Made by a program: the position numbers and the translations under genes | Shown here: one piece after another, positions 1 through 5,320 of the stretch | Numbering within the stretch: the stretch's first letter is position 1 | How the letters are laid out: every line of letters starts with the position of its first letter | The notes under the pieces: generated by a model | Told to the model about the DNA's origin: nothing | What the model saw: only the letters and a program-made list of their open reading frames with translations | Databases searched by the model: none | Source: an uncultured Sphingomonadales bacterium | GTDB lineage: Bacteria > Pseudomonadota > Alphaproteobacteria > Sphingomonadales > Sphingomonadaceae | DNA: 5,320 nucleotides | Assembly (NCBI GenBank): GCA_903868655.1 | Contig: CAIPWG010000321.1 | Span: 1-5,320, forward strand | Direction of reading: 5' to 3'

Positions 1-19
1 CATGGGGAACGATCTATGG

Positions 20-42
20 AAAATCCGGGCAGGACAAGCCCG
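20..42 (-). terminator. Weak hairpin with short T-run downstream of secG
   Basis: On the minus strand CGGGC (42-38) and GCCCG (30-26) can pair across a 7-base loop, and the sequence GATTTTCC follows. This lies about 35 bases after the secG stop. The stem is only 5 bp and the T-run only four, so termination would be inefficient at best. It could instead be a chance inverted repeat in the gap before the next minus-strand gene. Confidence 0.22.
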
Positions 43-76
43 TGTCGCCACGGACCTGCGTCATGCCCAAATCGTG

Positions 77-457
77 TTACTGCTTGGCGGCACCCGACAG
101 CGGATCAGCCGGCAATGGCTTGGCCGGGGTCGCCGATGGCGCAGGCGAAGCGGGTGCGCCGGCCACGGGATCGGCCGGTGCTGCTGGCGCAGTGCGCACC
201 AGCGAAGTATCGATTGTACGGGTCGCCGTAGTCTTTACCGCCAACGCCGCCAGAATGACCGACAACACAACAAATGCAGTGGCGAGCACGCTTGTGGCAC
301 GGGTCATGAAATCGGCTGCACCACGCGCAGACATGAAACCCGAAGGGCCGCTGCCAACACCGAGGCCGCCGCCTTCAGATTTTTGCATCAGAATGACCGT
401 GACCAGCAGCGCTGCAACGATTGCCTGCACAACGGTAAGAAAAATGAACAAGGACAT
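77..457 (-). CDS. secG: SecG, protein-export membrane subunit of the Sec translocon
   Basis: This 126-residue protein is the small auxiliary subunit of the SecYEG channel in the inner membrane, which helps SecA-driven export. Two hydrophobic segments are visible, about residues 3-24 and 54-74. They are joined by a Gly-rich loop with the family signature LMQKSEGGGLG (23-33), followed by GSGPSGFMSARGAADFMTR. In the known E. coli topology both termini are periplasmic and this loop is cytoplasmic. The C-terminal tail (about 75-126) is rich in Ala and Pro (repeated AP/PA steps), of low complexity, and typical of longer alphaproteobacterial SecG proteins. The ATG at 457-455 is chosen because the hydrophobic segment begins right there; an AGGCGA-like Shine-Dalgarno lies about 6 bases upstream. 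The stop is TAA. It lies 78 bases downstream of tpiA on the same strand, so co-transcription with tpiA is likely. The family call rests on the loop signature and the two-helix layout. Confidence 0.95.
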   Translation of the reverse strand: MSLFIFLTVVQAIVAALLVTVILMQKSEGGGLGVGSGPSGFMSARGAADFMTRATSVLATAFVVLSVILAALAVKTTATRTIDTSLVRTAPAAPADPVAGAPASPAPSATPAKPLPADPLSGAAKQ

Positions 458-535
458 GGCTACTCGCCTGAAACTGAATAATGGGCCACTTAGGCATGGC
501 CGCGCGCCAGCGCAAGCCCGGTGGGCACGTGCATG

Positions 536-1306
536 TCAATCTTCGTCGGCGGCCGCCGCTGCAACAATCGGCAAAAACGCATCAGCCGTCAGACTGGCGC
601 CACCGACCAGTGCACCGCCTACGCCGGGTGCTTCCATCAGCACCGACGCATTTTCGCCGTTGACCGACCCGCCGTAAAGAATGCGCACTTTCCCCCCGGC
701 GTCGCCAAACATCGCCACCAACCGCGCACGGATCGCGGCGTGCATGTTTATCACATCCTCGACCGCAGCAACCCGACCGGTGCCGATGGCCCAAACCGGT
801 TCATAAGCCACCGAGAGGTTTCCAATTGCAACAGCAGCCGCGGCACCCTCGCCACACGGCAACGACGCGTCGACTTGTGCCTCCACCACCGCCTCGGCAT
901 GCCCGGCATCACGTTGTTCGAGCGTTTCGCCGACACAAATGATCACGCCCAGATCGACTGCCAAGGCAGCTTCAGCCTTGGCCCGTACGATTGCATCGGT
1001 TTCGCCATGATCGCGCCGCCGTTCGCTGTGCCCGACAATAACAAAATCCGCCCCGATATCATCAAGCATAGGCGCAGACACATCGCCGGTATGCGCACCC
1101 TTGGCCGCCGCATGACAATCCTGCGCGCCTACACCGATCGCCGACACTTCGTCATGCAGCAGGGCCAGCAGCGGAAAGGGCGGCGCGAGCGCAACCTGAA
1201 CACTGCGATAGCGCTGCGCGCCCCGATCGATCGCGCGGGCTTCTGCCAGCATCGCCCGGTTGCCGTTCATTTTCCAGTTTCCGACGATATAGGGTCGAAG
1301 CGCCAT
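536..1306 (-). CDS. tpiA: Triose-phosphate isomerase
   Basis: This 256-residue cytoplasmic (beta/alpha)8-barrel enzyme interconverts dihydroxyacetone phosphate and glyceraldehyde 3-phosphate in glycolysis and gluconeogenesis. All family hallmarks are present. The N-terminal VGNWKMNG holds substrate-binding Asn10 and Lys12. VIVGHSERR holds the catalytic His93. ICVGETLEQR follows at about 123-132. AYEPVWAIGTG has the catalytic base Glu169 followed by the flexible loop 6. The phosphate-gripping ILYGGSVN (209-216) and GALVGGASL (231-239) come near the end. Length is normal for the family (about 250). The reading frame runs open upstream to an ATG at 1399, but the ATG at 1306-1304 is chosen because MALRPYIVGNWKMNG matches the usual N-terminus and an AAAGGG Shine-Dalgarno lies about 10 bases upstream. 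The upstream extension has no family resemblance. The stop is TGA. secG follows on the same strand. No active-site residue appears lost, so the enzyme should be functional. Confidence 0.97.
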   Translation of the reverse strand: MALRPYIVGNWKMNGNRAMLAEARAIDRGAQRYRSVQVALAPPFPLLALLHDEVSAIGVGAQDCHAAAKGAHTGDVSAPMLDDIGADFVIVGHSERRRDHGETDAIVRAKAEAALAVDLGVIICVGETLEQRDAGHAEAVVEAQVDASLPCGEGAAAAVAIGNLSVAYEPVWAIGTGRVAAVEDVINMHAAIRARLVAMFGDAGGKVRILYGGSVNGENASVLMEAPGVGGALVGGASLTADAFLPIVAAAAADED

Positions 1307-1334
1307 GGTCCAACTGCCCTTTGATTGATCTGCT

Positions 1335-1353
1335 GCGGCGCGCAGAGCGCCGC
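1335..1353 (-). other. GC-rich hairpin in the presumed tpiA 5' leader
   Basis: GCGGCGC (1335-1341) and GCGCCGC (1347-1353) are exact inverted repeats around a 5-base loop, giving a 7-bp all-GC stem. It lies 29-47 bases upstream of the tpiA start codon, before the Shine-Dalgarno. No T-run follows on either strand, so it is not an intrinsic terminator. It could stabilise the leader mRNA or be neutral; the structure is seen, the role is unknown. Confidence 0.4.
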
Positions 1354-1407
1354 GACACGCAGAATCGGTCCAGACCGCTGCGGCTACCAAATGCCCCACC
1401 GGATTGC

Positions 1408-1436
1408 AAAACAGCGATTGGTCGATTTTTTGACAA
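1408..1436 (-). promoter_or_regulatory. Possible promoter for tpiA-secG
   Basis: On the minus strand TTGTCA (1436-1431) resembles a -35 element, with TGTTTT (1413-1408) 17 bases downstream as a weak -10. It would give a tpiA leader of about 95 bases containing the hairpin at 1335-1353. A second candidate, TTGCAA (1409-1404) followed after 17 bases by TAGCCG, is no better. One of these or an unseen element must drive tpiA, since the divergent layout leaves no upstream gene on this strand nearby. Confidence 0.22.
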
Positions 1437-1460
1437 AAACCGGTTTCCCCTTTTTGCGAT
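1430..1460 (+). promoter_or_regulatory. Possible sigma70-type promoter for ppiD-trpEG
   Basis: A perfect TTGACA hexamer at 1430-1435 lies in the AT-richest part of the divergent intergenic region. At 17-19 bases spacing the sequence offers only poor -10 matches (TTTGCG at 1453, TGCGAT at 1455). Transcription would start near 1465, about 40 bases before the ppiD ATG. An alternative -10 (TAAAGAT, 1492-1498) has no good -35 and would give an almost leaderless mRNA, which would fit the weak Shine-Dalgarno of ppiD. The -35 match is seen directly; promoter function is inferred. Confidence 0.35.
1437..1446. repeat. Perfect 10-bp palindrome AAACCGGTTT, operator-like
   Basis: The sequence AAACCGGTTT is its own reverse complement. 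It sits directly after the TTGACA hexamer, inside the presumed -35/-10 spacer of the ppiD promoter and just upstream of the tpiA candidate promoter. That is a position where a dimeric regulator could bind and affect both directions. Ten-base palindromes also occur by chance, and I do not recognise a known regulator site. Confidence 0.3.
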
Positions 1461-1506
1461 CACGCTCTAAGGCAGCGCGGTTTGTTACTGCTAAAGATCG
1501 GCCAAT

Positions 1507-3441
1507 ATGCTCGACTTCTTCCGTGCCCTTACCCGATCCCGCCTTGGCGCGGTGGTCGGCCTTGTCTTTCTTGCACTGATCGTATTGGCCTTTGCCGGCG
1601 CAGATGTTGGCGGCATGCGCACAGGCAGCCTGCTCGGTGGCGAGAATGCGGCCACAGTTGGCGGATCGACAATCACCACAGGCGACCTCGACAAGACAAT
1701 GCGCGCCGCGTTTGACAGCGAGCGCCAGCGTACACCCACGCTCACCATGAAGGATTTCATGGCACAAGGCGTGCTTGACGATGTCCTGACCGGGTTGATC
1801 GACCGTGCTGCGACATGGGAATGGGGACACAAAAACGGATTTGGAGTGAGCGACCGGCTGGTCGACAGCGAAATCGCCAAGTTGCCGGCATTTCAAGGGC
1901 CTGATGGGAAGTTCAGCCAAGATGCCTACAAGCAGCTGCTGACCCAGCGAGGACTGTCCGACCGGATGGTGCGCGATGACATTGCCAAGGGATTGATGAG
2001 CCGTCTCGTATTTGCAGGCGGCTCTGAAGGCGCCGCGATGCCAGCCGGTGTAACCCAGGTTTACGCCGCGCTGCTCAAAGAAAAGCGGATCGGCAATCTG
2101 CTGTTTCTGCCTTCGCAGGCATTCGCGCCCAAAGCCCAGCCGACCGACAATCAGATCAGCGACTTCTACAAGGCCAACATTGCGCGCTACAAGCGCCCCG
2201 AACGTCGTACCATACGCTATGCGGTAATCGACGACAGCGCCCTGAAAAACGTCGCCGCCCCGACCGAAGCCGACATTCGCAAGCGCTATCAGGCCAACGC
2301 TGCAACATATGCCGCAGGGGAAACACGCTCGATCACACAGGTCATTCTGCCCACCGAAGCTGCGGCCAAAGCCTTTGCGGCCGAAGTGACAGGCGGCAAG
2401 TCGATTGAGGCAGCGGCTGCGGCCAAGGGCCTTTCCGCCGCGAAAATTGCCGAAAAAACCCACGATGCACTGGCCAGCGACAGCTCTAGAGCGTTTGCTG
2501 ATACCGCGTTCGCGACAACTGCGGGCAAAGTCACTGCGCCTGCCAAAGGTGCGCTCGGCTGGGTCGTCGCACGCGTGGATGCCATCGCCAAGAAGGCCGG
2601 CAAGACAATCGATCAGGCGCGTCCAGAAATCCTCGCCGCACTGACCGCGGAAAAGCGCAAAGCCGGTTTGACAGACCTCGCCACTCGAATTGGCGAAAAA
2701 GTCGAAAGTGGCACCAGTTTGCCCGACGTCGCCAAAGCGATGGGTCTGACCGTGCTGAGCACCGACGCAGTGCAATCGGATGGCACGGTGCCGGGCAAAC
2801 CCGACGCCAAGATCGCGCCTGAAGTGGCTCCTTTGCTGCAGACCGCATTCAGCATGGAACGCGAAGGTCAGCCGCAGATTGCCGGTTTGCCGGGTGGAAC
2901 CCGCTTTGCCGTTTACGACGTCAACCAGATCATCCCTGCCGCACCAGCAGCGCTGGGTGAGATCAAGACACAGGTTGCCGCCGACTGGATCAAGCAGCAA
3001 GGTTCAGGTGCTGCTGCGGCGGGTGCCGACAAAATACTGGCTGCGCTTGGAAAAAAGACTCCGTTGGCGGAGGCTGCCAAATCGCTCGGCGTGGCTCTGC
3101 CCCCGATCAATCCGTTGTCGTTTTCGCGCGAACAGCTGAGCCAGATGCAGGGTCGTGTGCCCGCACCGCTTGCCTTGCTGTTTTCGCTGACCAAGGGCAC
3201 AGCCAAGAAACTGGCTGCGCCGAACCAGGCCGGATGGCTGGTGGTTGCGCTCGATGCAGTAGAACCCGGCGTCATCGCGCCCAACGATCCGATGATCCAG
3301 CAGGCAGCATCCGAATTGGGCAAAGCGACCGGGCGGGAATACGAAGAACAGCTGCGCAGCGCGATCACCCATGAAATCGGCGCGAAGCGCAACGAAACCG
3401 CCATCCGCACCGTGCGGAGCAATCTGTCGGGCGCGCAGTGA
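1507..3441 (+). CDS. ppiD: PpiD/SurA-like membrane-anchored periplasmic folding factor with a degenerate parvulin domain
   Basis: This 644-residue protein resembles PpiD, which sits by the Sec translocon and chaperones proteins emerging into the periplasm. A short basic N-terminus (MLDFFRALTRSR) precedes one hydrophobic helix (about 14-31), giving an N-in anchor with the rest periplasmic. Residues about 45-225 look like the SurA/PpiD N-terminal chaperone domain: a helix pair (MKDFMAQGVLDDVLTGLIDRA), then FQGPDGKFSQDAYKQLLTQRGLS, a characteristic pattern. A parvulin-like (PpiC) region spans about 229-362, from RPERRTIRYAVID to GWVVARVDAI. The usual catalytic His in the RASHIL-type strand is replaced (RSITQVIL, Gln278), so isomerase activity is doubtful. 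Two further diverged units follow (about 391-478 and 507-590). The ATG at 1507 gives the typical family start, but its Shine-Dalgarno is poor. The TGA stop overlaps the trpE GTG. The broad family is secure; the symbol ppiD is by architecture and could instead be given as a generic SurA_N/peptidylprolyl isomerase. Confidence 0.88.
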   Translation: MLDFFRALTRSRLGAVVGLVFLALIVLAFAGADVGGMRTGSLLGGENAATVGGSTITTGDLDKTMRAAFDSERQRTPTLTMKDFMAQGVLDDVLTGLIDRAATWEWGHKNGFGVSDRLVDSEIAKLPAFQGPDGKFSQDAYKQLLTQRGLSDRMVRDDIAKGLMSRLVFAGGSEGAAMPAGVTQVYAALLKEKRIGNLLFLPSQAFAPKAQPTDNQISDFYKANIARYKRPERRTIRYAVIDDSALKNVAAPTEADIRKRYQANAATYAAGETRSITQVILPTEAAAKAFAAEVTGGKSIEAAAAAKGLSAAKIAEKTHDALASDSSRAFADTAFATTAGKVTAPAKGALGWVVARVDAIAKKAGKTIDQARPEILAALTAEKRKAGLTDLATRIGEKVESGTSLPDVAKAMGLTVLSTDAVQSDGTVPGKPDAKIAPEVAPLLQTAFSMEREGQPQIAGLPGGTRFAVYDVNQIIPAAPAALGEIKTQVAADWIKQQGSGAAAAGADKILAALGKKTPLAEAAKSLGVALPPINPLSFSREQLSQMQGRVPAPLALLFSLTKGTAKKLAAPNQAGWLVVALDAVEPGVIAPNDPMIQQAASELGKATGREYEEQLRSAITHEIGAKRNETAIRTVRSNLSGAQ

Positions 3442-4973
3442 CCCTTGGGATCGACGCCAGTAGCGACGCGCCTGACAATGCAGGACGGGCGCACGATGCT
3501 CTCGCCGCGGGCAAACCGGCGCTCATCTGGCGGCGGCTGATTGTCGACACCGAAACTCCGGTTGGTGCGGCGCTGAAGCTGATGCGCGAAGGCCGCGGCG
3601 ATTTTCTGCTGGAATCAGTGCAAGGTGGCGAAGTACGCGGGCGTTACAGCCTGCTCGGTCTGGCTCCCGATCTGGTGTTTCGGGCACGCGGCTCCGCGGC
3701 GGAAATCAACCGCACCTGGGCAGACGATGCAGCCGCGTTTGCGCCGCTGCCCGGTACAAGTCTGGAGGCATTGCGCACGCTGGTCGATCAATGCCGGATC
3801 GATGTGCCGGCAGGTTTGCCGCCCGTTCTGGCCTGCCTCGTCGGCTATTTTGGTTACGAGACGATCGGTCTGGTGGAAAAACTGCCGCGCGCACCCGACA
3901 GCGAGCTCGATTTGCCCGACATGCTGTTCGTGCGCCCGACTGTGCTGCTTGTCTTTGACCGGCTGAGCGACGAACTCGTCGCAGTGGCGCCGGTGTGGCC
4001 GTCGTCCACATTGCCCGAGCGCACGATTGCGACAGCGACCGATCGGATTGATACCGCACTGGCGGGGCTGAATGGTCCGCTGCCCGCCGAACCGCGCCTG
4101 ATCGATCCCGTTGATCCGGTCCGTTCGCCGGTCATGCAGCCTGACCGCTATGCCGCGATGGTCGACCGCGCGCAGCAATACATTTTTGCCGGCGACATTT
4201 TCCAGGTGGTGCTGGCGCAGCGGTTCACGGCACCGTTCCCTTTGCCAGCTTCGGCGCTTTACCGTTCACTGCGCCGGATCAACCCCTCGCCCTTCCTCTA
4301 TTTTCTTGATCTGCCCGGCTTTGCGCTCATCGGATCAAGCCCGGAAATATTGGTGCGTATCCGTGATGGCGAAGTGACCATTCGGCCGATCGCGGGCACG
4401 CGCCCACGCGGCAAAACGCCGGACGAAGACCGCGCCAACGAAATCAGCCTGCTGGCTGACCCCAAGGAACGCGCCGAACATCTGATGCTGCTCGATCTGG
4501 GGCGCAACGATGTCGGTCGGGTGGCGCAAGCCGGTACGGTGCGCGTGACCGAAAGCTATACCGTCGAACGTTACAGCCATGTCATGCACATCGTTTCAAA
4601 CGTGGTCGGGCAGCTCGACACGGCTCGCGCCTCATCGGTTGATGCGCTGTTTGCCGGATTTCCGGCCGGTACTGTCAGCGGCGCACCCAAAGTCCGCGCT
4701 TGCGAAATCATCGCCGAACTGGAGCCAGAAACGCGCGGTGCTTATGCGGGCGGGGTTGGCTATTTCGCTCCCGACGGCTCGGTCGATTCGTGCATCGTAC
4801 TGCGCACTGCCGTTCTCAAGGACGGAATAATGCACGTGCAGGCAGGCGCCGGCATCGTGGCTGACAGTGTACCCGCGTATGAACAGCGCGAATGTGAAGC
4901 GAAATCGGGTGCCCTGTTTGCCGCCGCGCGCGAAGCGATCCGGGTGGCCAGCGACACAAAGTTCGGGCAGTAG
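3438..4973 (+). CDS. trpE: Anthranilate synthase component I
   Basis: This 511-residue enzyme converts chorismate and ammonia (supplied by TrpG from glutamine) to anthranilate, the first committed step of tryptophan synthesis, in the cytosol. The N-terminal domain (about 29-180) carries LLES (57-60), which in known TrpE proteins forms part of the tryptophan feedback site, followed by [24 protein letters not shown] (281-289) matches the second part of that pocket. The chorismate-binding domain (about 236-500) contains [21 protein letters not shown] (317-325), [12 protein letters not shown] (347-358, with metal-binding Glu347), [13 protein letters not shown] (His384), [18 protein letters not shown] and [20 protein letters not shown]. 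All key residues look intact, so a Trp-inhibited active enzyme is expected. The start is GTG at 3438, overlapping the upstream TGA as GTGA. No in-frame ATG lies near enough to replace it before the conserved [16 protein letters not shown]. The call of TrpE over PabB or an isochorismate synthase rests on LLES, full length and adjacent trpG. Confidence 0.96.
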   Translation: MTLGIDASSDAPDNAGRAHDALAAGKPALIWRRLIVDTETPVGAALKLMREGRGDFLLESVQGGEVRGRYSLLGLAPDLVFRARGSAAEINRTWADDAAAFAPLPGTSLEALRTLVDQCRIDVPAGLPPVLACLVGYFGYETIGLVEKLPRAPDSELDLPDMLFVRPTVLLVFDRLSDELVAVAPVWPSSTLPERTIATATDRIDTALAGLNGPLPAEPRLIDPVDPVRSPVMQPDRYAAMVDRAQQYIFAGDIFQVVLAQRFTAPFPLPASALYRSLRRINPSPFLYFLDLPGFALIGSSPEILVRIRDGEVTIRPIAGTRPRGKTPDEDRANEISLLADPKERAEHLMLLDLGRNDVGRVAQAGTVRVTESYTVERYSHVMHIVSNVVGQLDTARASSVDALFAGFPAGTVSGAPKVRACEIIAELEPETRGAYAGGVGYFAPDGSVDSCIVLRTAVLKDGIMHVQAGAGIVADSVPAYEQRECEAKSGALFAAAREAIRVASDTKFGQ

Positions 4974-4980
4974 GGCCGCC

Positions 4981-5320
4981 ATGATCCTGGTCATCGACAA
5001 CTACGACAGCTTTACGTGGAATCTGGTCCATTATCTGATGGAACTGGGCGCCAAAGTCGAAGTGGTGCGCAATGACGCGCTTTCGGCAGGGCAAGCGATT
5101 TCGTCAGGCGCTCAAGGCTTCCTGATTTCACCCGGACCGTGCACCCCGAATGAGGCCGGCATCAGCCTCGACCTGGTCGGAGCGGCGGCCGATGCCGGCT
5201 TGCCTTTGCTGGGGGTCTGCCTGGGGCACCAGTCGATCGGGCAATATTTCGGCGGCAATGTCGAACGCGGCGGGCTGATGCACGGCAAGACCAGCCCGGT
5301 CACACATGATGGCACCGGAA
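4981..5320 (+). CDS. trpG: Anthranilate synthase component II, glutamine amidotransferase (partial, 3' end beyond window)
   Basis: Translating from the ATG at 4981 gives 113 residues that run open to the window edge. The family is about 190-200 residues, so roughly the first 60% is here. It is a class I glutamine amidotransferase that releases ammonia from glutamine and channels it to TrpE. Visible motifs are [19 protein letters not shown] (1-19, the classic N-terminus), [13 protein letters not shown] (48-60, oxyanion-hole region), [11 protein letters not shown] (77-87) with nucleophile Cys80, and HGKTSPV (101-107), typical of TrpG/PabA. The His-Glu pair of the triad would lie beyond the window. 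It starts 7 bases after the trpE TAG, and an AGTAGGG stretch overlapping the trpE end can serve as its Shine-Dalgarno, so it is in the same operon as trpE. TrpG and PabA cannot be separated by sequence here and one protein may serve both pathways; position after trpE favours TrpG. Confidence 0.95.
   Translation, partial: MILVIDNYDSFTWNLVHYLMELGAKVEVVRNDALSAGQAISSGAQGFLISPGPCTPNEAGISLDLVGAAADAGLPLLGVCLGHQSIGQYFGGNVERGGLMHGKTSPVTHDGTG

Noticed and set aside
484..501. Inverted repeat GGCCA/TGGCC between tpiA and secG, considered as a terminator
   Set aside because: The stem is only 5 bp with an 8-base loop and no T-run on the minus strand. The short gap and shared strand fit read-through into secG.
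42..677. Plus-strand open frame of 211 codons across secG and the tpiA 3' end
   Set aside because: It runs antisense to two well supported genes and through their intergenic gap, and its translation is low-complexity with no family resemblance.
521..1324. Plus-strand open frame of 267 codons opposite tpiA
   Set aside because: It covers tpiA almost exactly, and all catalytic motifs are on the minus strand. The His/Arg-rich product is an antisense artefact.
1307..1399. N-terminal extension of tpiA to the ATG at 1399
   Set aside because: The 31 extra residues have no family counterpart, and the internal ATG at 1306 has the right N-terminus and a Shine-Dalgarno.
1384..3000. Very long open frame (538 codons) on the minus strand, antisense to the ppiD gene
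   Set aside because: The plus-strand protein has clear domain patterns, while this one is rich in Cys, Arg and Gly with no recognisable motif. It also overlaps the tpiA leader. It is a codon-bias shadow of GC-rich coding sequence.
3615..4178. Minus-strand open frame of 187 codons opposite trpE
   Set aside because: It is opposite the conserved N-terminal and linker part of TrpE, and its product is Arg/Gln/His-rich without motifs.
1..5320. Search for mobile elements, CRISPR arrays, tRNA/rRNA genes, toxin-antitoxin or defence genes
   Set aside because: Nothing of this kind was seen. Genes are contiguous housekeeping genes with uniform composition, no terminal inverted repeats, no regular spaced repeats and no tRNA-like sequence.

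Overview
The window looks like ordinary chromosomal core sequence from an alphaproteobacterium, most likely of the order Sphingomonadales. This rests on G+C of roughly 60% by eye, Ala-rich proteins of alphaproteobacterial style, and a gene order (secG and tpiA divergent from a PpiD/SurA-like chaperone that leads into trpE-trpG) that I recall as typical of that group. The assignment is inference; there is no rRNA or other marker in the window.

Layout. On the minus strand, tpiA (triose-phosphate isomerase, 1306 to 536) is followed by secG (Sec translocon subunit, 457 to 77). The first ~76 bases lie beyond secG and hold a weak hairpin plus a bare minus-strand ATG at the window edge, which may start the next gene. 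On the plus strand, a PpiD-like periplasmic folding factor (1507-3441) overlaps trpE (3438-4973) by four bases. trpG follows after 7 bases (4981 onward) and is cut by the window end. A ~200-base divergent intergenic region (1307-1506) separates the two transcription units. It holds the only noteworthy non-coding structure: a GC-rich hairpin in the presumed tpiA leader, overlapping divergent -35-like hexamers, and a perfect 10-bp palindrome.

Function. SecG assists SecYEG-mediated export. The PpiD-like protein is a membrane-anchored periplasmic chaperone that would act on newly exported proteins. TrpE and TrpG together form anthranilate synthase, the first committed and feedback-inhibited step of tryptophan synthesis. 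TpiA is central glycolysis/gluconeogenesis. The two strands therefore hold housekeeping genes rather than one dedicated system. The points most worth a second look are the translational-coupling-type junction between an envelope chaperone and trpE with no trp leader peptide, the loss of the catalytic parvulin histidine in the PpiD-like protein, and three diverged repeat units in its periplasmic part. I see no mobile element, CRISPR array, tRNA, rRNA, or defence or otherwise novel system.
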